In this document: in pieces, positions 11,223-21,500 of the stretch | Layout of the letters: every line of letters starts with the position of its first letter | Position numbering within the stretch: position 1 is the stretch's first letter | Origin: Saksenaea vasiformis B4078 | Taxonomy: Eukaryota > Mucoromycota > Mucoromycetes > Mucorales > Saksenaeaceae | DNA length: 64,000 nucleotides | NCBI GenBank assembly: GCA_000697055.1 | Contig: JNDT01001890.1 | Span: 1-64,000, forward strand | Reading direction: 5' to 3' | Made by a program: the position numbers and the translations under genes | The notes under the pieces: model-generated | What the model was told of the DNA's origin: nothing | Database searches by the model: none | Seen by the model: only the letters and a program-made list of their open reading frames with translations

Positions 11223-12073
11223 TCATTTCAATAATTCCTCTCTTTGTAACACTTCTTTTTCTAGTTTGATCAAAATTGTAGTTCTCTGAGGAAAACCATC
11301 CACAGGCACTGTGTGAGCGGTTACCCGTGCAGGCTAACAGAAACATGTAAGACATGGTAAACAAAAACGAAAAAGAAAAAGATGGAGATCACTTACAAAT
11401 TGGCATCCATCCAATACGGCTTCAACAATACCAGCAATAAAAGCATTGCAGTTCAATTGTGATAACTCCTTTGGGACGGAAATATATCGACTCAGAACAG
11501 GATCGTTATCAGAAATCATATCTAGATGAGCAAGTCAGTGGGACAGCGTGCTATTAGACTTGCGATCACGTACATTCATCCTCATTCTCCGTGCTTTTCT
11601 CCAGTGAATCTGCTTGTTTGCCAAATAAAGCCTTCCACACAACACTGTGTATAAAATACAGTACACCTAGCACCCTTGTTTCCCGTTTGGCGACCTTCTC
11701 TCGCCAGATCAATAATTCAAGTATCCGCACTCCGACCCGATAACCGAATTCATTCAGTCTCAAAGAGACATCTCAGCAAGGAATGTCTGGGAGCAACTCA
11801 GACTTACTTGCGTTCTAGGTCCTGGATTCCATTCACTCGTTTTTGTGTATACTGAAGCATCTCCAAAAACAAGAAGTTTTGAGCGCTTAAGCTGACCTGA
11901 AACATATACGCTTTGAAGTTAGGATGATGGCGGCATTTGGCTAACGGCAAAGAACTGACCTCGGTTCCCCTTGTCTTGTTTAAATTACGCTCCAGTATAC
12001 TTTTTCCACGAGGTCGACGTTCCGTATAAGATGTAAACGATGCACGGGGTGCAGTAGACGATGTGTCGCTCAT
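11223..12073 (-). CDS. TRS31: TRAPP complex subunit TRAPPC5 / Trs31
   Basis: Five exons, 207 aa: 12073-11960, 11896-11808, 11758-11574, 11521-11397 and 11333-11223. After a short Ser/Thr-rich start comes [12 protein letters not shown], then the BET3-like core with [80 protein letters not shown] and GIVEAVLDG. All are family hallmarks in the right order, and the length is close to the usual 185-280 aa. TRAPPC5 is a core subunit of the TRAPP tether and GEF complex that activates Rab1/Ypt1 at the Golgi. All exon phases agree, so the gene looks intact. Confidence 0.95.
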
Positions 12074-14597
12074 AATTAGCTTGGTTTTGGTGCTTCACGC
12101 GGGGCGCGTGGAAGTGAAGAGCTCTGGGTTAAAAAAAAGGAACCCCGAGTCACGCAGCAGAAAACGCGCACGCGACGAAACCTGTCGTGCCCCGAACGTA
12201 ACGCTGATAACAAATCAGAAAGAAGTTGTCATGACAGCGGTGTAGAGGCTATTTCCGTGTAAACACATAAATAATTATTAGAACAATATACACAAAATTA
12301 CGCATCAACAACGAAATTTTAGCAAGTAATAATAATAATCGCCTGTGGCACACTTAACAGATCCTACATGATAAATAACCAAACGTCGATCTAAACGGTA
12401 TATTTCAATTGTCCTATCGTATACATGTGTATAATATTAGTAATACAGAATGAAGATGTAAACAATACAAACATGCATAAGCAACGTACACTGTGCTTGT
12501 TACTACAGTTGCCATTACTAGAGGGTCAGCTTCAGTATCAGCAAGCCGGTGTTGCTACAGAACAGATCCTCAGGGTGATATATATCCTAGTCATGATACA
12601 AGATCCTCATGCGCCAATCTCGGAAGGACGCCTGCATGGTCTGACGGGATAAACCCTCGCTCACTTGAAACCGCTGAACCATGTCTGCACAGAGGATGTT
12701 CAAATATGTAAAAAGTATCAATATTATTCAGTTGATTACTGCACTGTAAAATTAGTTTGAAGTTGACCACAAACACACCCGCCCTTACAATAGGAGCCTG
12801 TCACAGTGATCGTTTAAGGATGAAGATCTAGGACTTCCATCTTTCGAAGAAAGCTAGCATAACCATTTTGAAGATTGCTCTTATTAGTCCGAGTACTGAA
12901 GGGCAAGTCCCTGCCATTACGGATGAGAACCTAGAAGAGACTAAAGACAGTGAGGCATGTGAAGATATGGAAGGAGAATCATGCATTTGTCTGAGTATCT
13001 GACGAGGAGTGGCGTGAAGAATAGCCTGCAAAAGTTACTAGATATATAACAAAATGGACAACCTCTGGGTCATACTTTGTAACAGATCAATCAAATGAGA
13101 TAGCTCTGACGTAATAAATGCCCTCAATGAGCTATTTAACTTTCTTATAGTCTTGAACATGATAATAGTGTGGATTTGAGAATATACACACTGATTTCAG
13201 GCCAGTTTTTTAGAAAATTTGAAGAAAGCGAAGTTTAACATTAGACAGGTTAAGAGTAGGGGTCGGGCGCGCTGCATTGGTCCGAAACCGGCGGATCAGC
13301 AGAATTTGGCCCAGCCGCAAACATCAGACACGCTACCGCACTTGCCAAAGAAAGTCTACACTAGCACATAACGTACACACACACGCAACTTGTGGGGCTG
13401 TTCATTAAAAATTCGCTGCAGAAGATATAAACGACAGAATTGACGCAGCGTGTAGGCTTTGAAGTTCTCCCCAGCCATGTCACCTAAACTCAAATTTTCC
13501 AAGGTAGTACGGAAATAGTGTCCATTTTGGAAAAAAAAAGGACGAGCAGCAAGAGCAAAACAGTTCCTCTGAAATTGTAAGCACGGAGGGAAGACATTTC
13601 GCATACTTTTTTTCCTCCCCCTTTTCCTGCAGGTGCACGTCAAATAACAACGCAGTACCTAAAGCAGAGACGGATAGCTCCTTTAGCAAAAAGTCCACAA
13701 CGGTATTTAAGGCATGGATTTCCTGAAAATGCCTTCTTTATCGTTTTTTTTCTATATGCGTGTGTTTTCTGCATAACTAATCGCTATCTTTATCGCATTG
13801 CTTTTTCTGTAATGTATGATAACATGTTGGGAAATGCATGAGTATCCGGTGTAATGTTTTGAAGATATAGACGCATATCATTTTGCAAGTGTGCAGCTAA
13901 TAGCCACAGTAAAGTTTTTTTTTGTCAAGCAGTGCATGAAACTTAAAAAAGGAAACGTAAATGGTACAACATGGCGGTTAAACGGTGGTGTCAAAATACG
14001 ATGAATGTACCCAAGTGTTGTCTGCATGTCGGCATTCTACGCACGAACGTTTTCTTTTAAAATTTGAGTCCTAAACTCAGCCTATTGGCAACAATAGGGC
14101 ACTAGCGATGAGGGTCCATGTTAAAACGCTGCATGGCGCTATCGTCACTGCGAATCCCGGGCACCCTAACTAGGAGATCCGCAAGCGCGTTGTTCTCTCG
14201 TTAACTTGGGAGGGGTGCGCTACTGGCTAAGGGGGTCTAGACCTGCAGCTCATATCAAAACAGCTACCTTTTTTTTTTCGAGAAAGAGAGAGAGAGGGAA
14301 TGTGCATGAGGAGTGCTGACGGCAGTACTGATGATGATCGCGGTGACACGACATACTAAAAGCTCTTAGAGATCCGGGTTGATCATAGCTTATTTTGAGA
14401 AAAGGGTATACCTTCCGTTCGTGTATCATAGAATGAGACACTATTTCCTGTTACACCTCACTTGAAGCATGACCTTAGGTCCTTAAATGAAAATACACCT
14501 GTGGTACACAGTCGTTCACTAGGAGGCTGAAATACTTATTTCTATTATGCATTTTTAAGGGGTATACAAAACAAGGAAGAACGGGAATGAATTAATG
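12074..14597. other. 2.5-kb region without a supported gene; weak coding traces
   Basis: Two traces are worth recording. On + at about 12855-13000 an uninterrupted acidic frame (ITDENLEETKDSEACEDMEG) resembles a protein C-terminus but has no start. On - between 13735 and 13356 two overlapping frames look protein-like (FLLKELSVSALGTALLFDVH, and GENFKAYTLRQFCRLYLLQR) but cannot be joined by an intron of credible size. A (GA)n stretch lies near 14283-14298. Nothing else was seen. Confidence 0.45.
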
Positions 14598-16207
14598 TTA
14601 TGCTGCTTGATATGCCGAATCCACATTTGGTCTCTCATTTTCAGAATGCTCTTGTAATGTCTGTTGCGATTGTGTGGAAGAATGGTTCATTATTTGCCCG
14701 TTAGGTTTCTTTTCTTCTTCTTCGCGGCCTTTGCCAACCCATCGTTTTAGAATGTCCACTTGGAAATTTCCAATAAAGAGTCTAATGCTTGGGTTAGTAC
14801 AAATAAAAAAACACAGAAAAGTGAAAAACCTACTGTGAGATGTGGTACATCAGTAATGGCAGAGAAAGCACGCCAACAACACCATAAGAGCTATCGGAGT
14901 AAAGTACGTTGATAAGAGGAATACCCATTGACACTGTTTTTGTTGCAGCACAGTACTAAAGTAGTGTTAATATCGAGAGAAGAGGTAAAAAAAAAAGAAG
15001 TGTTTTCTTACCATCATAGCTACTGTGTCCTCTTTCGAAAATCTCCATCTGGTGATCCATGCTGGTTCTTTGAATCTCTTTGGCCATGGAACGCGGGCAA
15101 TGAAAATAGTGAGGCAGCAGCCGAAACAATACATGAAGATATCGACACCAATAATGGCAACAATGTCCGTTCCGCTCATTTTCTTAAAAGCGTCGCTTGC
15201 AACGCCATCACAAAAGACGGACCATACCATGGTAAGCAGTGCCAAGCTATTGATAATGGAGAACCGGAGTTTCGCTGCCAGGTACTTGATCTGTTTTGGA
15301 AAGAGGAACCGGATCACCTGGCCAACCACCAGCGGAACGAGAACAGTCAAGCCGAGGTTCTTTAGAACTTTTACGTAGTCTGGTGTACCACGTGCCGATC
15401 CGGGGGGAAACAGGATGCGATCATCACCAAAAACTTTTAAGAAAGGTAGTACGGTTAGTTGGTTCCCATGAAGATCCGATATACTCAACTTGTCATTAAG
15501 CCAGGTGAGATGAAAATACCCATCACATTTCCCAAAGCGGCATTGAAGAGAGCTAGATTGCGCTTTTTGTTAGACAAACTATAACATCACTTTATAAAAA
15601 AAACAGTTTACATACCAGCACCATCGTTTCCGTTGGCATTGCGGGTCATGACCGAGTTTGATGACACAGTAGTACTGGTTGACAAGGCAATCATCCAGCC
15701 TTGATAGACAATGGCATCTATATTCGCATGCACAGCCGAAAAGAACCTGACAATCCCCCAACCGATGAAGGGTAAAATCAGGAAATTGATGACTTGTACT
15801 ACCAGATGTAATCGCCATCGGATAATCGTCTGAAGCATCACTCGGACCTCCAGACCAAGACCAGATAGTAAGAAGATAACAATAACAGCACCCCATTTGA
15901 TCGTGTACTGTGCGTCAATGTCTCCGTAAGATTTGCCTACTTGAGGGAATGCCCAAGCTAAGCCGATCATCACTCCGAGCCCAAGGATAAACCAGTAACG
16001 CTGGAAGTAGGAGATCAACTTCCGTTTTACAATTGTTGGCCAGTGTCGCTTCGATTTTTCTTCTTTCTTTTCGTCGAACGGGCTTCCTTGATTTGTTTCT
16101 GATATACTACCATCGGAGTGATTGATCTCAATCGTTTGGTGAGGAGGTGACTCCTGTGTTACTGCGTTATGATTCTCTGATGGTGAATTCACAGTGATTG
16201 CAGACAT
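14598..16207 (-). CDS. RCH1: SLC10A7/Rch1-like SBF-family transporter with an apparent one-base frameshift
   Basis: Four exons: 16207-15616, 15552-15012, 14955-14834 and 14787-14598. The sequence shows about ten hydrophobic helices. Family motifs include FILGLGVMIGLAWAFP, FLLSGLGLEV, STSTTVSSNSVMTRNANGN, AALFNAALGN, LTVLVPLVVGQVIR and CAATKTVSMGVPLIN. Fungal Rch1 is a plasma-membrane regulator of calcium influx; SLC10A7 has a related role in animals. In exon 2 the frame carrying GIFISPGL stops at a TGA near 15490, while the continuation DKLSISDLHGN lies in another frame. Exon arithmetic needs exactly one extra base at about 15491-15505 to close (481 aa). A different acceptor, 10 nt upstream, keeps an open frame but loses the conserved block. 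This is either a sequencing indel or an inactivating mutation. Confidence 0.85.
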
Positions 16208-16224
16208 AGGTTCTTATCAATAAG

Positions 16225-16227
<3 letters not shown>

Positions 16228-16270
<43 letters not shown>
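16228..16270. repeat. (AG)21 microsatellite in the 5' leader of the SLC10A7-like gene
   Basis: A perfect AG dinucleotide run of 43 bases ends 21 bp before the transporter ATG at 16207, so it probably lies in the 5' UTR (CT-repeat on the coding strand). Confidence 0.9.
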
Positions 16271-16276
<6 letters not shown>

Positions 16277-16954
16277 AAGAAAGGAAGAAAAAGATGAGGG
16301 AGAGGAAGTAGTAGTAAAGAATAAGTTGATCAATTTGTACTAGTTGGAATTCTATATCAGGGAAGAACAAAGGCCGTCGAATGGGTAAACATAGCATGTA
16401 ATCGATCTTGGAGCGGGTAGGTCCCCAAATTCAGAAAAATTGCCCTTTTATGGTTTAGCTCCTAAAAATGGATCCCTGGGGGGGCGAAAAGGTTTGTCCT
16501 CTGGGGTCAAATATTTGTTTCATGTTAAGAGAGAACCTTAAATAATGTCCAGCTGAGGTAAACAATGACTGGAACTATTGTTTCTGTAAGAGATCGGCGG
16601 GTTTGCTGGGTAGCATTTGTCATGAAAGACAGTGTGATCAATACAGATAGATGCCCTTCAAAGGAAGTCATTTTTCCGGTTTTGCTTCGAATTACATTTT
16701 CCCGTGATTCATATCTTTCTGCCTTTCTGGCTTTCTACTACTTACGCCACTTGGGCGGCTGCAAGTATGTATGTATCTGATCCAAACGCCTTCACATAAT
16801 TTTTTATTTCTTATTGAACAAAAACAGAAGTTATTCATAAACACTGATTTACATAGGTAAAAAAAAAGATTTATGCTTAAAAAGAAATTCCACCGGGGAA
16901 ACTAGATAATGTATTTTCTCTTTTTTTTTTGTTGTTGTTTTTTTTCTCTGCTTT
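16271..16954. other. Intergenic region, no gene seen
   Basis: Open frames here are short and unstructured. The segment carries the presumed promoter of the SLC10A7-like gene on the left and the 3' UTR of the zinc-finger gene on the right. Confidence 0.5.
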
Positions 16955-19920
16955 TCACATGTTTGTGAACATATGGCTGGACGGATTGACCGCGCCTGTT
17001 GAGTTTGTTGCATATGACATGATGTGCTCTCCACGTGGAGTACCTGCTCCTACTGAAGAAGGTTCCATCATTGCGGGTACATGGAAGGTTTGTGGCACAT
17101 TCGGTTGATCCGGGGTATATGGCTTGACATAAGCGGGTGGTGGTGGAATGGATAAACGTAAGGACTGTGACATCAATTGGTTGTTGTGATAAATTTGCGA
17201 AGGTGCTAAATGGTCATGCTGAGGCTGTGCATGCATTGGCATAGAAATGTTGGTAGGCACAGATCCGTTGAAGCTGTACGACGGGGCCGTGGTGTAAGGT
17301 ACAGATGATTCCTGCTGTATGTCATGTATTCTTTCGTGCTTTTTTAACGATCGGGAATGGTAATACGCCTTTCCGCATCCTTTAGCAGGACAAATGTATG
17401 GACGGACATTAGAATGTGTTTTAATGTGGGTTGTCAATGAATCGGGTCTAGAAAATCGTTTTTCGCAACCTGTAACGTTTTTATCAGTCATGATTTCAGA
17501 AAAAAAAACCTAAGTCAAATCTTACCAGGTTTTGTGCATACAAATGGACGCTCGCCCGTATGTGTTCTGAGATGATTGTACATCTTGTGTCGCTTTGTGA
17601 ATGGTTTCTGATTTCGCGCACAACCTTCCCACTCACAGGTATAGGTAGGCTACATCTTCAATCAGCACAAAAAAGAAAAACGAACCTGTCTATTCTATAC
17701 CTTTCCACTGCCAACATGATTTTCACGGATATGGGCAATCAGCTGTTGTAACTCATCAAACTTTTCACCGCACTGCTTCCAGCGGCACTGAACTTGCTCC
17801 TTTGCTAGTTCCTGCTGATCTCCATCCCCTTCTTCTTCCTCCTCTTCTTCTTCATCCAACTCTTCTTCCTCATCTGCTACACCTTCTCCATTATCTTGTT
17901 GTTGCTCGTCAAGTGGTGTCGATGGACCATCTTCCTCTTCTTCATCCACATACGTACTTGTTTCCGATTTGATCTCAGCTACACCCTCCTGTGGGGTCGT
18001 TGCAGGCTTACGAGTAGGTTCATCTATCGACATTCTTGTACTTCCGCCAGGGCTGTTCTGCAGGGATCCTGCTCGCTTCTCTGTCTCCAGTTCCATAAGG
18101 CGTGCAATCAACTGTTCACGGGACATGTCTTGAAATTCCTTGGTAGATACATTAGCACTCTCAGCCAAGGACTGCGATAATCCCGGTGTTGACTGTGTCT
18201 GTAATCCCAGCTCTGTCGGACTTGGCCGCGGCGGAAGAGTGATCTGTTTAGGAATTTGTTTGGCGTCTTTCTGGTTAAGCTCCGCTGATGCGTCTGCTAC
18301 AGGTTCTGCGGCAACAGTTGTTGTACACTGGTCGCCACTATCTACAGGCTGACGATCAGGTGCATACTGTGTTACATTGACTGAAGAATGTGAAGCGTTT
18401 GCTTGTGCCTGAATTGCATTCGTTCCAATGGTTGACAAAGGTGAGTGACCGTTCGACACGGCTTGTCTTCGTACTTTGCTTTGATGATTATTCGCGATTG
18501 AATCCTGTGATGAACGCTTTGCAAGTGGAGGACTATCTTCTTTCATGTACGTTATTTGATTGGCTGCTTCTTGATGCTGTTGAAACGGATGAAACGGTTG
18601 TTGGTTAAAGCTCCCTTGCACAGCAGAAGGATCGGCAGGGAAGGCGGGTGGTTGCATTTGAACCATTATATTCGCCTGTACTGTGCTTGTAGGTATCTGC
18701 GGTGTGAGCGGGTGATGGGTGGCAACGGATTCAGTCGTAGCAACACCAAACGCATGAAGGCGCTGTTCGATCGGCGACAAAAACTGCTCTGTCATTGGTT
18801 GCGGTTGCGTGGAAATCGTAATAGGGTGCATTGTATTATGTACTGGCAGCAGTGCTTGCTCCGAAGGGGGAGCTGACTGCGCTTGTTCGTGCATTGCTGC
18901 CACCTGCTGTGCCATAACATGTTGTAACACGGCAGCTTGAGCGCCGGATGTCGGTGGCTGAGAAGAAGAAACGGCTTGCATAGAGACCATCTTCTGTGCC
19001 ATTGCCTGTTGTACTGCCACTGCCTGCTGCTGTGCTTCAAATGACTCCTGTTGAGAAATTGCTTGCTGCAGCGCTGAGCGATACTCTTGTTGTTGCTGCT
19101 GCTGTTGATGGTGGTGATGCACAGGTACAAGTGCGTGTTGAGAGGAAACTACTGGTTGAGTCTCCAACGGCTGTCGATTAAAGATCATGTTCTGTAGCAT
19201 TTGCTGTTCATGTTGGTGCTGAAGCTGTATCTGTTGTTGTTGTTGGTGCTGCTGCTGCTGTTGTTGTTGTTGTCGTTGTTCTTGCTGTTGCTGCTGCTGT
19301 TGCTGTTGGAATAAATGTTGTTCCTGAAGCTGCTGATTATGCGGATCATATCGAATCTGATCTGAATGGAGCTGTTGCAATTGATGAAATGACTGGTTTG
19401 GAATCTGCTCAGCCGGGTGTGCAACATGCTGTCCCACCATGCCCAGCCTGCCACTCTGGTCAGGTACCAGTATCATGTCGGCTTGAGAGCCATCATTCAA
19501 TGCAGAACTTTTCCTCAATAAATTCTGCTGCTGATTAGATTGAAGCTGAAGAGCATGTTCTGCAAAAGGTGGATTTGTGTTCTGTTGCTGCTGCTGAGAT
19601 AACATGGAATCAATTCTCTTTCTACAATAATTCGTTCTTTTTATTACCATTATATCAGGATTCTGCAGAGAGACATTCTGAGGTATCAACATAGGCTGCC
19701 CCTGAGCCGTTTCTGTCAAGGTATGCTGATCCATTTGTGATAGTGTTGTAAGCTGACTGGAGAACAGGGCGCACGCTAATCTTACCTCTTGTCCGCTGCT
19801 ACCCGGAGGTGCACCAGCATTTGTCAAAATTTGCGTGCTACCATATAAATGAGACAATGGTTGCTGTTGGTTTGACATGGGCGTCATTGACTGCGACAGT
19901 TGTTGACCGTACTGTTGCAT
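16955..19920 (-). CDS. GLI-like five-C2H2-finger, glutamine-rich transcription factor
   Basis: Three exons close to 952 aa: 19920-17701, 17649-17526 and 17469-16955. Residues 1-620 are dominated by Gln/His tracts coded by CAG and CAA. An acidic patch (EEEELDEEEEEEEEGDGD) precedes the DNA-binding part. The fingers run CRWKQCGEKF...HIRENH, CEWEGCARNQKPF...HLRTH, CTKPGCEKRFSRPDSLTTH, CPAKGCGKAYYHSRSLKKH, plus the spacing of the atypical first finger. The first two show the long, irregular spacing seen in GLI/ZIC proteins. A Pro/Ser/Gln-rich tail follows. The target genes are unknown. The first in-frame ATG after an upstream TAG was taken as start. A 60-nt stretch in exon 1 (GTAAGA...GATCAG, about 19787-19728) looks like an intron whose removal also keeps frame. 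Confidence 0.85.
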
Positions 19921-19999
19921 GTCGACGGAATGTTGTATGCCGTCCGAGCACAACCGTACTATGTTCCCCACAGGTTGTGACTGTTGCTGAAAGTGCGTG

Positions 20000-20995
20000 A
20001 CAAATTCCTATATTGGGAAACACTTCTTCTTTGCTCCAAGCATACTCCATAGCATCAAAATACTTCTTTATCTCCAGAAACTTTTCAGGCGAGCATCCTT
20101 CGCAGCTTTGGAACTCTTGCAGGAAGTTTTGCATTCTCTGTTCCAAGACTGTCTTCTGTGACGCGAAGTCCAATGTGCCATCTTCCGTGTTTTGAACTGG
20201 AATAGTTGCTGTTACATGTGAGTAAGTAGACACTATTAACAGCATTATGCGTTAGAAGCTGTATGCAAGTAGTTTTCTACAATACCTTGAAGGACGTTTA
20301 GGTTGGGATTGGCACGCTGGAGAAGATACATATGTTTGCATGCTACTTGGCGCCAGACGAAGTCTCTGCAGGTGCATGCTGTCATGTTCGAATTTTCGAC
20401 AGAAATATTATATGCTACGCCCTCCTGTGTGAATGATCTGACAGTATGATCGGGACCATATCGTCAACTACAGCACTAGGTATCTGGGCAGCTGCAATCT
20501 CTCGTCGTCTTCTCTCTCTTTCTGCGGGCCCCATTCTTCCGATATTCGCGCTTACTCGTGTCGTGGTCATTTGGAAGTCGAACTCCACATCGTGTATCAA
20601 TATCAAGTCAGTAATGATCTTCTTGTGATCCGTTTGTTCTCTGCTGTATTTCCAACGTCGATTCACTTGCGAGGATTATCCCTACACGATCTAGCTACGT
20701 GCCATAGTTGGATACATACGTTCAAATGTGCAAATCTGTCTTGCAGCTCGACACGTATATCTTGCTGCTGGTTTTTGTTGAATCTTACTAAAAATGATTT
20801 TCTTCCACCCCTTGCATTCTGCTTATTTTCGGGTACATTTGCATTTCATTTTGCAAAGTTTTTATCACATCATCGAGATCCAACTGTGGCAACGTCTACC
20901 TGTGTCCCAATCATTGCTGCACTACACAATCGCTTATTATCTTCAATATGGAAGATAGTTCTGCATCTACAAGCTTCTTCCAGGTTATTTTCTCT
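20000..20995 (-). pseudogene. SWIM zinc-finger protein relic, Mutator-transposase-like
   Basis: A SWIM motif is clear at about 20350-20320: CTCRDFVWRQVACKHMYLL (CxC...CxH). Upstream come HDVEFDFQ and GRMGPAERERRRREIAAAQ, a spacing I associate with SWIM regions of Mutator-like transposases and FAR1-type derivatives. Downstream is a coiled-coil-like tail (QRMQNFLQEFQSCEG...EIKKYFDAMEY). Exons use GTATTG and GTAGAC-type donors. At least two joins fail by one base: near 20675 (DNPRK into VNRRW) and near 20895 (MIGTQVDVA into LDLDDVIKTLQ). A decayed gene is the simplest reading. It lies about 500 bp from, and divergent to, the Fanzor gene. No catalytic DDE region was identified. Confidence 0.55.
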
Positions 20996-21500
20996 TTAAA
21001 TAAAAGGGGTAGTTTCTTTTGAGACAGGACAACACCGTCCACAGAGACCAGTTTCTGACAGGAATTGTTTGTGATTAGCTGTAGGAATATCTTTCCGATC
21101 TGACGGACAAAGAACAGGATTTACTCGCACGCAGCGATCAAACGTTGACCAATAGGCTTTAAACAGTACGAAGGTTCATACGTCTTGTGGCCACACTGCC
21201 TGTGTAATTAATCCTGAAACGCTGGGGTCTACTGCTGAAGTTATATGGTAGGCGTAAGGTTGATAAATCCTGAAACACTGATTTATCAGGAGCTTAAAGG
21301 CGAAAAATTACGTCGACTGATCAGATTACAACACAATGAATGCCAAGTGTGACACAAGTTTGCTGCAGTTCATAACAATGAAAACTGGCAGATAAATAAG
21401 CTCAATTTTTGACAACGTCCTCTGATCTTTATCATTTTATTCTTCTGTTACCCTTTGGAGCTTTTCCTCGTCGCCTGCTGTTTTACTCTGCCTGCAACTG
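20996..21500. promoter_or_regulatory. Divergent intergenic region upstream of the Fanzor gene
   Basis: About 500 bp between the SWIM relic and the Fanzor start. It contains an inverted repeat, TGATAAAT at 21261-21268 with ATTTATCA at 21281-21288, whose 12-nt loop includes CCTGAAACACTG; a near copy, CCTGAAACGCTG, occurs about 50 bp upstream. These could be protein-binding sites or transposon-end remnants. No terminal inverted repeat was matched on the far side of the Fanzor gene. Confidence 0.3.

Noticed and set aside
13356..13698. A minus-strand gene between TRAPPC5 and the transporter
   Set aside because: The two protein-like frames overlap and no intron of plausible size joins them; kept only as a trace in the gap description.
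14098..14180. A tRNA-like stretch with GCGAATCCCGGGCACC
   Set aside because: No A box or cloverleaf pairing could be found around it.
15553..15562. Using the acceptor 10 nt upstream for exon 2 of the SLC10A7-like gene to avoid the frameshift
   Set aside because: It keeps an open frame but replaces the conserved AALFNAALGN...GIFISPGL block with unrelated residues, so it is unlikely to be the ancestral structure.
16228..16270. The (AG)n tract as a CRISPR-like or functional array
   Set aside because: It is a simple dinucleotide microsatellite without spacers.
19838..20245. The 135-codon minus-strand frame as an N-terminal exon of the GLI-like factor
   Set aside because: Its first half continues the SWIM relic and its second half is a shadow of the Gln-rich frame. 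Joining the two needs a one-base deletion, whereas the factor has its own ATG at 19920.
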